Shown here: piece by piece, positions 11,629 through 23,935 of the stretch
Position numbering within the stretch: the stretch's first letter is position 1
How the letters are laid out: each line of letters starts with the position of its first letter
Assembly: GCA_009667805.1 (NCBI GenBank)
Contig: CM019065.1
Coordinates: forward strand, 153,052,101-153,116,100
From: Leptobrachium leishanense
Lineage: Eukaryota; Chordata; Amphibia; Anura; Megophryidae
DNA length: 64,000 nt
Direction: 5' to 3'
Program-made: the position numbers and the translations under genes
The notes under the pieces: model-generated
The model's database searches: none
What the model was told of the DNA's origin: nothing
The model's input: only the letters and a program-made list of their open reading frames with translations

Positions 11629-12055
11629 GGCTAGGGTCAGACTAACGCATTTTTCGCGTTGTCCGTGAAAAAGTGCGTTCAAACGAATGGACACATTTTT
11701 TCACGGAATACGCGATAGCGGTCATACGATGCGCATTTTCGTCCGTGATTTTGTACGGATCATCAATAAAACCCTTTTTGCGTCTGGACGTTATGTTGGC
11801 CGGACGTGTGCAGCGTCTGACGTCTCCTAATCACACACACACGCCGCTATGCGGACGCAGCGCACTCTGTACGTCAGTAGTAGCGGTTTGACGTTCTAGA
11901 AAAAATGCGTTCGTTTGCCACTTGCGTTGCGCGGACGGACTTTCGTGCGGCCGTTCTTCGTATGTTACCCGGCATTGGACGTCATTTGCTGCTAGCACGG
12001 CCGTGATTTCGTGCGGTTAAACGCACATTAAAAATGCTTTCGTCTGGCCTTAGCC
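11629..12055. mobile_element. Harbinger-like MITE, TSD TAA
   Basis: Ends GGCTAGGGTCAGAC and the slightly diverged GTCTGGCCTTAGCC. TAA duplicates at 11,626-11,628 and 12,056-12,058. It interrupts the right arm of the outer TTAA hairpin repeat. A sister copy lies at 57,887-58,312 in the opposite orientation. Confidence 0.85.
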
Positions 12056-12454
12056 TAAGAATGATATATTTTAAGACTGCCGAGTCTGCTGAAAATAAGG
12101 ATATATAATTTGCCTAGGTCTTATAATAAACATGACTTCAAAATAATTTTAAACGTGATGAGCACAAATCTGTTAAAATGAGCTCAGCAGCACACAGGAG
12201 TGAAATGGCTCAGCAGGGAAAGGGTTAAAGCAGCTTTATCAAATCCTGCAGTATGACAGGCATTGCTTTATTCTTTGTAACCCCAAATGTTAGTAGCCAA
12301 ACATTCAAAGCAGAACTGTAAGAAATCTCACCACGTTTTTTTTCTTTGCATGTTAACACATACATGGTCTTCATTATTCAAAACATAAACAAAATAAAGC
12401 TTCATCCAACAGCCTTGAATTTACTACCTGGAACTACCATTAGCTTGTCACTGA

Positions 12455-13336
12455 CAGGGTTATTCAAAGAGAATCGAAAAGTCAACGCACGTTCGGTGAC
12501 TTTTCGTTTTCTTCAATTCGGTGTGATTTGGCGATCCCATTTCAGCGACCCTGCAGTGTATTCAGTAAGCACCACAGGGCCGCCGTAATGCAGGGAAAGG
12601 CCGCCGCAAACACGCTGAAAACTCACCACAAAACCCTGCGAATGCACACTGAAACCTGCAAAAACATCTGGATTAACCCCGCCGAACACGCCGGAAAAAC
12701 CCAAGCAGGAGCCGATCAGAGCGCAGAGCAGCCAACGGAAAAACCCGACACCGCAGACGAATGGAGTGAAAAAAACCAAAACAGTACGCTTGAATGTTTG
12801 AAAAGTGAAACGCTGTTTGCAAAGAAACTACAGAACGAAAATGTCTGGAATTTACATATAAGATCCAATGAATGCTAATAAAAAGGGCTGTTACAGAAAA
12901 AAGAAAAAACGATTTAAAAATAAAACGGAAAAAAAGTTTGCAAAAAAATCCCAAAAGATCCTAAAAAAAATCTAAAAATAAAGAGACCTTTTTACTGCAG
13001 AATTTTATAATCAACGGTTTATTAGATAGTGTTAAAACGGGAATATTTTTAACATTGAAGCCTATTGGATTCGCCTGAATAAACCTGTCAAATGAAACCA
13101 CTGAACAGCAGGGCAACCTTTCCCTGCTGGTTTTTGTTCTCTGAATAGATAAAGCATTGCTTCTCTATGGGGATTTCACTGCCCTCGAACAGGCACCGTA
13201 TGTGCAGTCAATTCGCCAACATTGTGCGAACTGCCTGCTCTCTGAATAGCCGAATGGCCAGGAAAGGTAACGGTATGCTGAATTTCACTGTACGGTTACC
13301 TTTCGGCGCCAATTCGGATCTCTTTGAATAACTCTG
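12455..13336. mobile_element. ~880-bp MITE, TIR CAGGGTTATTCAAAGAG, copy 1
   Basis: Left end CAGGGTTATTCAAAGAGAATC followed by CGAAAAGTC/GACTTTTCG, and right end GATCTCTTTGAATAACTCTG. The interior contains ACAGAACGAAAATGTCTGGAAT and TGCAGAATTTTATAAT, shared with copies at 34,663, 36,168 and 55,900. No transposase. Flanking trinucleotides differ (TGA, TAT), so no target duplication is kept. Confidence 0.8.
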
Positions 13337-13518
13337 TATGAAGCACTAAGCCTTCTAAGGCTGGGCTGTGTTTCTAAGCATTTTTTTAAAAATGATTTTG
13401 TTTATGCATACAAAATATTTTTTCCATGAACACAGAATGTGAGTAATGTTATTTAAAGTATGTTTGACTTCTAGCTTTTCCACTATAATGGGTGGGGGGA
13501 CTGTCTTTCTGTTTTCCA

Positions 13519-13532
13519 GCACTAGGGGGCAG
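13519..13532 (+). promoter_or_regulatory. CTCF-like motif
   Basis: GCACTAGGGGGCAG differs at one base from the vertebrate CTCF core consensus (CCA.YAG.GGGC..). It lies in sequence not assigned to a repeat. This is a motif match only. Confidence 0.35.
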
Positions 13533-13930
13533 TATGATACTGTCGGTGCAGAGAAGAGAACTCTCACTGGTGCACAACAGGGGAGAAAAAAACAGAAGGG
13601 TTAAAGGGAAACTACCACTGACATAAGCTGTAACTAGATTACTTTTACATCACAAACAAAACCACTTTATAAAACACAAGCTGCTGCTTTTTAGGTTTTA
13701 AAAATTGCACGTAAAAAGCAAAATTAAAACCAAGTTTTTATCTCTTGTTTCCATTTTGTGGATTTTTCCCATGATGCAATATCTACCAAATTCTGTGGAA
13801 AAGTTTTACTTTAATATTGTAGAAGCTAAACCACAGCAGTAAACAGTCTGTGAGGTGGAGGACAGAATGTGTTTTTTTTTCTTTCTAAAAACAACAAATT
13901 TTTATTGTTTTAAGGTATATAAAGTATAAG

Positions 13931-14100
13931 TACACAAAAATAAATAAATATGTTGTTAAGGGTACCTTGCTAACCCTTTGACTAAAACAGAAATCAAGAA
14001 AATACAAAAGGCGCAAAATCAGATGGTGATTAAAATAACATGTTATTTTAATCACCATCTGATTTTGCGCCTTTTGTATTTTCTTGATATAAAGTATAAG
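13931..14100. mobile_element. 170-bp insertion in LINE with 14-bp direct repeat
   Basis: ATATAAAGTATAAG occurs at 13,917-13,930 and again at 14,087-14,100, bracketing sequence foreign to the LINE. This is a 14-bp target-site duplication of the size typical for retrotransposition. More than half of the insert is the 96-bp palindrome. The remaining 60 bp shows no family resemblance I recognise. Confidence 0.7.
13993..14088. repeat. 96-bp perfect palindrome with no spacer
   Basis: The 48 bases ending at 14,040 are the exact reverse complement of the 48 bases starting at 14,041. The centre is AACATGTT. I checked every base pair. There is no loop, so it would extrude as a perfect cruciform. Confidence 0.95.
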
Positions 14101-15588
14101 AAAGAATCACAACAGAAAGTCATATATTGACAAATTGCAAAGGTAGTAATCACATGAAAAAGATAAGGTCGGCAACAAAGACAGATCTGCCCGGTATGCA
14201 GGTGTACAGGATCTGCGGATTCATAGCAAAAAGAAAGGGGGGAGGGGTAGGGAAGGGCAGAGTGAGGGATTAGGGATGGAGTGAACCCTTATCTTAAGTA
14301 GTCAAAGTTTGCAACCCTTCTCTGTCCCGATAGAGGTTCCAGAGGTGTAGAGAAGGTAGCAGGGTGGGACTGGCATGGTGCACCGGGGAAGGGCTCCTGG
14401 ATCGGTCTGGGTTCCTCAATGGCCTGTTCCGGGAGAGTCCACACTGGGACCTCGCAATGGAAATTGATGGATGTGAGCATCGCAAACTGAGCCGTCTTGT
14501 ATGAGAAGAGGTGCGGGACCCCCTTCCCGCCCCCCTCGCCCTGGATTGGAACATAAGGCTCTTAGGTAACCTCCCCCTGTGACCCTCCCAGACGAAGGAG
14601 TGGATTGCCATTTGGAGATGTGTTAAATCAGCTCTATACACCAGGATAGACAGCATCCTGAAGAAATACAGCAATTTTGGGACCAGGGTCATCTTGACAG
14701 CATAGACACGGCCAAAGAGGGAAAGGTGCAGATGGGACCACGTATCTAGTAAAGCACGGAGTGTGGGGAGCAGAGCACCATAGTTCTCTTTATACAGGTT
14801 AGCCCAAAAGGAGGTCGCCTGAACCCCCGGGGAACACAGGGAGGTCCGGCGCCAACAAAACGGGGAACTGTTCCCGGATCAATACTGCATCCCCCTCGGA
14901 CACAGAGATGCTGAGTACCTCACTCTTATCTGCGTTGAGTCGATAGCACGAGGCCCCTCCGAAGTCACAGAGGACAGAGAGCAAGTTAGGAAGGGTCATG
15001 GCCGGGGAAGTCAGAGACAGGAGGATGTCATCATCAAAGAAGGCAAGTTTATACTGGCTCCCTCCCACCTTGACCCCACATATATCAGGATGAACTCTGA
15101 TGCACGCCGCTAGGGGCTCGATGGAGAGGGTGAACAGGAGAGAGGACAGGGGGCAGCCCTGCCGAGTCCCGTTCAGGATCGGGAAGGGGTCCGACAAGAA
15201 TCCCCCCAGTGTCGACCCGAGCTCAGGGGCCAGCATACAGAGCCCGGACTGCCGTCAGGAAGCCGCCCGGAGGCCAAAGGATTCCAGGGTCGTCTACAAA
15301 CACCGTGAGTCCGCGCGGTCAAAGGCCTTTTCGGTGTCCAGGGAGAGCAGAAAGGAGCTACCGCCGGATGCCCGAGCCACGTGGACCAGGTTGAAAGTCT
15401 GTCTGAGGTTATCCAGGGCCTCCCTGCCCGGGATGAATCCCACCTGGTATGGGTGGATGACTGCAGTGATGAAGCGGCCCAAGCGATTAGCTAAAATCTT
15501 GGCGAAGATTTTCATGTCTCCATTTATCAGGGAGATGGGTCTGTAGCTAGGGCAAACGGCAGGGTCCCTGTCTGGTTTGGGGATTATT

Positions 15589-16185
15589 TAGACACATTTT
15601 AATGCATTTTTATTGGTTTAAACACCTATTAGGAGAATAGGAGAGTACCCTTAAAATTTTTTGCAGTTCGGTGGATTTCGCCAAGACCGGTTCACTAGTC
15701 TTTCACGATGTTTGCCAAATTTTCCATGAGTCTTCGGCGACTCAGTCTTTTGTGCGCTACAGCGATTTCACCAGATCGGGGAAGCTGGTAGGGAGGGGCA
15801 CACACCATATATTCTGACAACTTTCTAAATGTAAAGTGGTCATGATGAGTAGAATGTCCCTTTAAGTTTTCATTAAATATTTTCACTGGTATTTAAAATT
15901 TTGGGATACTAAATTTTCCTTCCTGATGCAGAACACATGGCAGTTTTGGTTTTTAACTTCCCATTTAAAGACCACACATTTAACAATTTGTAATGCTGAC
16001 AAAAGTAAGTTTTGCGTGGACATCTTAAGCTGAGAGTCTTCTGGGTACAATAACCTACAGGTATAGTGATTCCTTTATTATAGCAAATTCTCAGTGCATC
16101 CCCCCCCCCCTTAACAATAGTTTTGATTGGGTTTCTATTTTGTTTCAAACAAATATATTTAACATCCTGAATTCGGAGCACACTG
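15589..16185. other. No recognised gene
   Basis: AT-rich sequence with a C-run at 16,102-16,111. AATGTCCCTTTAA at about 15,854 recurs at 26,564 and 62,333, suggesting a shared repeat edge. Nothing else is supported. Confidence 0.4.
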
Positions 16186-16745
16186 CTCTAAACGCTTCAC
16201 TGCTGAGCTCATGTTCACCATTCTTGCTCACCATGTCTAAATGCCATTTAAAGTTGTGCTATATTGTGGAACCCATACAAATGATTAAGCAATTTTAAAC
16301 AAAATTTAAAAGAAACATTTTTTTTAATAATATAGTGTACTTGCTCCTGGTGTGGGAAATGAGAAGAGTAATGGCAGTGGCATGTATTCAGAATTTTGTA
16401 ATTTTTTTATACACATTACATGGTTATGTTTGGTATCTTTGGAAAGGACAGACCCTGATGTATCCAATGACATCTGGCCTTGTAGGGTGTATAGAAGAGA
16501 GATACAGGGCCCCAAAGGATGTTATCGCACCCTTACGTGATGAAAAAAGTGGGCAGGAGGTAGACCGACCGCGAGGACTGACATCCAAGATGTCTGCCTG
16601 CTGTGGTTGAGGCCCCAAGCTTGGCACTGGATTGGTGTAGACTGTAGAGCTGTGGCAAAGAGATAAAGAGATGGATGCATTGTCCACAATCTCGAGTGAA
16701 ACTTGAGGATACATCCAGCACATTATCTCGCACTGAAATGGTTAG
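16186..16745. repeat. TTAA-family hairpin repeat, short copy
   Basis: Begins AACGCTTCACTGCTGAGCTCA and ends CACTGAAATGGTTAG, both diverged versions of the family ends. It contains GTTTGGTATCTTTGGAAAGG (16,428-16,447), a GATACAGGGCCCCAAAGG segment (16,500-16,517) and the TGACATCCAAGATGTC hairpin (16,579-16,594). Internal arms are partly deleted. Confidence 0.6.
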
Positions 16746-16756
16746 TATACCTATTA

Positions 16757-17200
16757 GCAGTGCTTTTTTTCTATTCTAGGAAAAAAAGGTGGGGGTACTC
16801 ACCATGAAGTGTCATAAAGCGCTAGGCAGCGAGCAGCTAATTAAAAGATGGCGTATGCTCGCATGCAGCCAATGAATAGAGGGTGCACGCCAGTGGGCAG
16901 CCAATGAATAGAGCCAGGGCCGGCCCGGGCCACAACAGTTTGGGTCCAAGGACGAAATGCTGACACCTCCTTCAAAGCCTTTTCATCGATACAGTTACAG
17001 GCATTTATAAAGTGCCAGAATATTCCGTAGCGCTTTACAATGAGGGAGCACAAACATGAGACATACATGATAAATGAGGAAAAGATAACCCTGCTCGTAG
17101 GATAACTGTCCAGATAATACAGAATTTTAAGTAAGTGCTCAGTCAGACATCCCATGAGCTTACAATCTAAGGGACGGGGTAAGTGAAACAAATGGGAGCA
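16757..17200. mobile_element. hAT-like end and LINE-tail sequence
   Basis: GCAGTGCTTTTTTTCTATTC with GGTGGGGGTACTCACC (16,756-16,803) matches the inverted right end of the hAT element at 29,898-31,272. From about 17,000, GCGCTTTACAATGAGGGAG and GAGCTTACAATCTAAG are widespread vertebrate LINE/SINE-tail words. The precise boundaries are not visible. Confidence 0.45.
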
Positions 17201-17479
17201 GGGGGAAGGTGAAGATGGTGGCCAGAACGAATATAGCAGGGCTTCCATGGGAAGGGCTTAGTAAGAGTAATTAGAGAGAGGGCTTAAATGAGAGACTGGG
17301 CCTTGGTCGGGGGTGGATGTGGAGGATGGATGTGGAGGGTGGGTGGGACAGCAGATGGAAGAGATGCAGTTCAGTCTGTGTGTGTCTGCTGTGGAGAAAG
17401 AGTGAGGTTTGGTGAAAGTGCCCAGGTTGATAACTATTTACGATGTAGGGGGAGAGAATGAGAAGCAGACCTGCTAACG

Positions 17480-17770
17480 TCTGTGTTTACAGTGATACGG
17501 GGGTCCAAATGACCCCTGTATCTCCTCCATAGGGAATTCTCTGCCGGCTGGGGGGGAAGGAGAGAGTCCCGTTTCTGATATCATCACACCCATATGCGAT
17601 GATGTCAGTGGGCGGGGGAGGCCCTGCAGGTAGGGCTGACATCCAAGATGCAGGAGAAGTCCACGATTGGTGCAGAGACGCGGAACTTAAACGATGGGCT
17701 GGAGGTGTCCTCTGCATGCAAGTGGAGGTGCGTCTGACCTGCCGATAGGTGCCGGTACTGAGTACCAGCA
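17480..17770. repeat. Partial TTAA-family hairpin repeat
   Basis: Contains GATACGGGGGTCC/GACCCCTGTATC (17,496-17,522), TGATATCATCACACC..GCGATGATGTCA (17,577-17,607) and the GGCTGACATCCAAGATG core (17,634-17,650). The order matches copies 1 and 2. Neither terminus is kept. Confidence 0.55.
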
Positions 17771-18244
17771 GAATAAAAGCCCTGCCTTTAAGGATTTTAA
17801 AAACCCGATTCAGAGAAGGACAATAGGCGTTCAATCACAAGCTATGATCCTACGTTGTATAAGCCTGTCACAACGTAATGTACAAAATCTTAACAGGTTC
17901 TATTCTATCCAAACATAGTGACTGCTCTTATGAGATTATCCCGCTTACTTGGAACATACATTCTCATGGGGCTTTCTGCAGTTCAATAGACCCTGCAATG
18001 AGGCACCAGTGACAGGGAAGAGCATCAAGTCACATCTAGATACCGAGCAAAAAAACAGCAGGGAGAAAACTGAAGGGCTTAAATATTAACACCCCCCCAA
18101 ATTGCCCCCAGACCATCTCACTCATTTATTTAGTACCTTTAAAAGTTTTGCTTAATTCCATACCGGGTTTGCCCTTTGCACTCTTCTGGAATGATAGGTC
18201 TAATTGCACAGTCAAATGCTCTGCCATTTCGAGTACCACACATA

Positions 18245-18425
18245 CAGGCTTATTCAGAGAGAGGTGAAAAGCAGGAGAATGGCTGGAGAATGGAAAATTC
18301 TAGATCAAAATACCCAAACCAGAAAAATTCTCCCATTTATCTCACTTTCCAAATTGGCTATTTTGACCTAGAATTTTCCATTCTCCAGTCATTCTCTTGC
18401 TTTTCACCTCTCTCTGAATAACCCT
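18245..18425. mobile_element. Palindromic MITE, TSD ATA
   Basis: CAGGCTTATTCAGAGAG at the left and CTCTCTGAATAACCCTG at the right, with arms complementary over nearly the whole 181 bp. ATA duplicates at 18,242-18,244 and 18,426-18,428 suggest a 3-bp target duplication. Confidence 0.8.
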
Positions 18426-18550
18426 GATAGTATGAATTCCTGCTGGATTGCAGACAATGTGCCCTATTCTACTGTTGACGCTAACAGGGAGTCGGGAAGA
18501 GAAAAAAATCGTTGCGAGCTGATTTTCCTTACCAACTCACTTTTAACATA

Positions 18551-20160
<1,610 letters not shown>

Positions 20161-20256
20161 TACCTACCAGTTGTTTTATTAGCGGATGGCCTCGAAACGA
20201 GGTCTTGGCTCCACGAGTCTCTGCCGAGATTATTTTCCCTACTTGCACAGATCTTT

Positions 20257-20993
20257 GGCCCCTATTACATTCTTCGCGCAGTGTGTTTTGCATGTGCAAA
20301 TGCGCATTTGCACGAGGGGCAAAACCCTTTGCGCTGAACGTCGTATTACAATGTTTGCGCAAACGATGCGCGTTAATGTTTAACGCGAGTGACCCTGCGC
20401 AAACGAAATTTCGTGCGCGCATCCCATACTTAACATTGTGAGCACAAATGCGTTCGTGCGCTGGTACGCGGATGGTATTACAATCTTCGCGCAACTTTTT
20501 ACGAAAATTTTAAAGTCTTTGAAAAGCTGGTGGTAACTGAAAATCGGAAAGTTTTGGCCGAAACAAAAAACACCAGCACGAAAAAAAAATACAGCACAGT
20601 AAAGTTACACATTCTACACATACCCAAACAAAAAAATTGTGAATTTGTGCATATTTTTTTATTGCTGCAGCATGTATACTCAGATTTACTTTGACAGGCG
20701 CAAAAACTTAAGTGAGTCAATTAAGTTAAATTGATGTCAATTAAGGTTCTTAATTCTGACTGGCTGAATCCCGCGAAAAAAACAGTCCGCACACTGATTT
20801 ACGTGCGCTACGTTACTGCGTGCGTATTACACTTCGTTTTGCACGTCGTTTTTACGAACGTTATTTTTTGACGGATGAGAAAATGAGTTCGGATCGTAAT
20901 ACCACGTTAATTTTTGCGCGATAACGCTGGACGAGGCGCGCAAAAATATTTGCGCTGCGCGAACGAAATTGCGCGAAGAATGTAATAGGGGCC
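20257..20993. mobile_element. CG-rich MITE, TIR GGCCCCTATTACATTCTTCG
   Basis: A 24-bp perfect terminal inverted repeat starts GGCCCCTATTACATTC, flanked by TTT (20,254-20,256 and 20,994-20,996). The interior repeats diverged versions of the end (GTATTACAATCTTCGCGCA at 20,473) and is rich in TGCGC/GCGCA words. No coding capacity. Confidence 0.8.
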
Positions 20994-20996
20994 TTT

Positions 20997-22320
20997 GTGT
21001 GGTTATTGATAGTGAGGAAGAAGCTAGGAGAACATATATATATAATCCATAAACAGGATTTGGCTATTTCTCCTGAAATATGTGTTCGAACACATGCATG
21101 GGCTGATCTGGCTTTTTAAACAAGATTTATTGGTTAGACGGCTTTACTGTCCCTTCACACTCTGCATTACCTCATCATGACTGGAATGCAAGCCGAGTGT
21201 CCAAATGACAAGCACCGGTGCACAAGCAGGTGTTAGAATCTGCACGGTCTGCCTTGTGGAATGTGGTCTGACACACATGACACATTGTATTCCTGTATAC
21301 ACAGTTATGACAGTACCCTACAGCCTTTGTAACAGACTTCATAAAATATAAATATGGACTATGAGGAAAACATCCATCTAAGAAACAGGGTGACAGACCG
21401 TATCTAAATTACCCATGATTAGTGGAGGAAGCCTTTGTTACAGTTGTCTTGCTAGACTCTTATGAGGCCTAAAAAGCAAGATGTTTGCCACCTGTGATTT
21501 TATTTTAAGCCGTTGCTGTGCGCAGGCTGCAGCGACGCTCATGAGGTAAAGTGAAAAAGGGTTTGCTTGAAAATAGACTTAATTGTGACAAAATAGGTGT
21601 CTGTACTCTTATAGAATCAAAGAATGATAAAAAGGTTGTAAAATGTATTCTCATGTATAAAGCACATCTAGACATTATTACATATACCATACAGGCGCCA
21701 AAGGGAAACTATGACTCAATGGATCAAGTATTGGGTTAAACATTGCTATTTATTCATCATTCCTGTATACAGCAAACCTGCTAACATTCACATAAGAGGG
21801 AGAATTGTGATGTAGAGAATGCCATTGGAGGCCAGAGGCTATTTACACACTTTTCAAGTGACATCACAATCTTTTGAGGGTATGTATGTCAATAAAAAAA
21901 ATCGTAACAGGAGCAAAGTATCTTATTCACACATTATTTGGTCCAAACCAGGGACTGTCCCTCCTAAAGAGACATTTTGTAGATATGATACAGATATGAT
22001 GGTAGAAATGTTAAATAGAAGTTAACTAATCTGCTCTAAAAGATCTCTTTTGCATGAGTAGGAGCCTGTTGTGTTTTTCCCCATTCCTCCTAGTTCTGTA
22101 AGAGGCAGGGTTGATCACAATGAGTCTTTAGTTACTATTACATGCATAGTGTGGCCTAACCCAGAAGATTCGTCACTTCTCCTATGTTTTCTTAAACAAA
22201 TACAAGATGTGTGTGCTTCCAGGTGGTGTATGAAAGGTATTGCAAAATCACACAGATTAGTCCTGCACACTCACTATGTGTGGTCATCTGCAAGGTCTGC
22301 CGTGTATTTCAGCCCCACCA
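20997..22320. other. No recognised feature
   Basis: Looks like single-copy non-coding sequence. Open frames are short and show no family resemblance. Confidence 0.5.
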
Positions 22321-22700
22321 TATATACACTGATCAACCACAGTAAAACAACCTGTGTAATATTGTGTAGATCCAGGGGATCTGCTGGCAAAACAGATCTG
22401 ATGTGTCGAGGCATGGACTCCACAAGACCTCTGAAAGTGTCCTGTAGTATCTGGCACCAAGACATTAGCAGCAAATCCTTTATGTGCTGCAAGTTTTGAC
22501 GTGGGCCTCATTGGATCAGATTTGTTGTTCCAGCACATCCTACAGATGCTCAATCAGATTGAGATCTGGGAAATTTGAAGCCCATGCATCAATGAGCTTT
22601 GGGCACCATGCCCCGGAGGTTGGTTCACCGATTGTCCTTCCTTGTCCACAACTTTCATTTATGTGGTGGGCAGTTGTCGGCCACAAGGGGGCGTGTTAGC
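22320..22700 (-). pseudogene. Tc1-like transposase C-terminal remnant
   Basis: The minus strand encodes DLLLMSWCQILQDTFRGLVE and SMPRHIRSVL (22,490-22,390), preceded by FPDLNLIEHL (about 22,575-22,546). This is the C-terminal end of a widespread Tc1-like transposase. The terminus TATACACTGATCAACCACAG (22,323-22,342) is at the right place. Beyond 22,600 the sequence jumps to a more N-terminal region, so there is an internal deletion. Stops confirm decay. Confidence 0.75.
22681..22693 (+). promoter_or_regulatory. Weak CTCF-like motif
   Basis: CCACAAGGGGGCG matches the CTCF core except at the pyrimidine position. It sits inside or at the edge of the Tc1 remnant. Motif match only. Confidence 0.2.
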
Positions 22701-23285
22701 TTTGCAAGTCTATAAATGACAGTCCTGAGGGTGGCCCAATTTATTGATTTACTGCAGTGTGACCCTATTTAATTCCACAGCCATTTTACTTTCAATAGAG
22801 ATTCTTCCTTGTTGTCTCAAAATCGTAATACCAAAAAAGGTGGGAACCCCATGACAAGGGATAGGATCCAAAAATCGGTGCTATCTTAATAATCCAGGAA
22901 AAGTTAGGAGGCCTGTATATTTCTGTATAGAATTTGTAATGCAAACAAGGGAAAAAACACCAAGTTTGCATTGGTTAGGCTCCAATTAGAAGCGATGTAG
23001 GCAAAAGGATTTCTTCCTACTCCATGTGTTACTATAGCAGGCTCCAAATTAATCACACAAATGTGGAAACCTTAAAGAAACCACGGCTTTAAAAATAGAG
23101 CTTTAGCTTCTCTTATAAACGTAAGGTTATTTTAAGCAGCTCTGTGATGTAATACAACTATGAACTTTAAGTTACACATCTCTGCCCTGCTCACAGCTGT
23201 CCAAATAGAGGTATTAACTGAAGGTTTTAGAGAAGTTTGAGGTCTTACAGAGCTTGTACGATGTGAGGCCGTCTTTATTCATAAC
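22701..23285. other. No recognised feature
   Basis: Ordinary non-coding sequence with no recognisable gene or repeat. Confidence 0.45.
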
Positions 23286-23935
23286 AACTGATTATTTATT
23301 TATTTATAAAGTATTTTACCAAGAAGGATACATTGAGATTTCTCTCATTTTCAACTATGTCCTGGGTTCAAGAACATTGAAATTTTACAGTCGCTACAGA
23401 AATACAAAGTAATAAAACGCAAGATATTAAAAAACAAAACACAAATATACAGATTAACAGAAAATAAATATGTAAGTAATATAGTCATTATGTTACATGT
23501 TTACAGGTGCATTCTGTATATAGTCATTATGTCACATGTTTACAGGTGCATTCTGTATATAGTCACTATGTTACATGTTTACAGGTGCATTCTGTATATA
23601 GTCATTATGTCACATGTTTACAGGTGCATTCTGTATATAGTCATTATGTCACATGTTTACAGGTGCATTCTGTATATAGTCATTATGTAACATGTTTACA
23701 GGTGCATTCTGTATATAGTCATTATGTCACATGTTTACAGGTGCATTCTGTATATAGTCATTATGTTACATATTTACAGGTGCATTCTGTATATAGTCAT
23801 TATGTTACATGTTTACAGGTACATTCTGTATATAGTCATTATGTCACATGTTTACAGGTGCATTCCATATTGAGGTATATTAATAGGGAACTCTTGAGTG
23901 ACTTTAGACTGGGGGAAGATTTAAGATAGTCCTCA
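23286..23935. repeat. Interspersed repeat with expanded 39-bp minisatellite
   Basis: The leader ATTTATTTATAAAGTATTTTACC with CATTGAGATTTCTC and TGTCCTGGGTTCAAGAACATTG recurs at 32,260-32,515 (inverted), 51,985, 52,190 and 62,380. From about 23,484 to 23,866 a 39-bp unit (ACAGGTGCATTCTGTATATA, GTCATTATGTCACATGTTT) is repeated about ten times, whereas the sister copies have only one. Because 39 is divisible by 3, a 140-residue open frame results. It is not a protein. Confidence 0.9.

Larger units (their letters stand above)
4824..12228. mobile_element. Outer TTAA-ended hairpin repeat, split by nested insertions
   Basis: The left end TTAACCACTTGCCTGTGGACG (4,824) and right end GGCTCAGCAGGGAAAGGGTTAA (12,228) are the two termini of the TTAA hairpin family. 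Only 4,824-4,854 and 11,139-12,228 belong to it. The middle is the hAT element at 4,855-11,138, and a Harbinger-like MITE sits at 11,629-12,055. The retained part includes the GGCTGACATCTTGGATGTCAGC hairpin (11,251-11,272) and a GGAGATACGGGGGTCC stem (11,326-11,362). Confidence 0.65.
13868..15588 (-). pseudogene. L1/Tx1-type LINE, 5'-truncated
   Basis: Minus-strand frames read, in order: PSYRPISLING and MKIFAKILANRLGRF (about 15,555-15,470), HPYQVGFIPGREALDN, LSLDTEKAFDRA, NGTRQGCPLS, LAFFDDDILLSL (in place of the usual F/YADD), NADKSEVLSI, and PKLLYFFRMLSI (14,690-14,640). These are the reverse-transcriptase blocks of the L1/Tx1 group. Several frameshifts, the DDD change and loss of everything upstream make it dead. 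The 3' end faces left and ends in a T-run (13,872-13,880) on the strand shown, i.e. a poly(A) tail. A later insertion lies at 13,931-14,100. Confidence 0.85.

Noticed and set aside
23507..23929. A 140-residue open frame made of CLQVHSVYSHYVT repeats
   Set aside because: Direct consequence of a 39-bp (13-codon) tandem unit with no stop. No start context or conservation.
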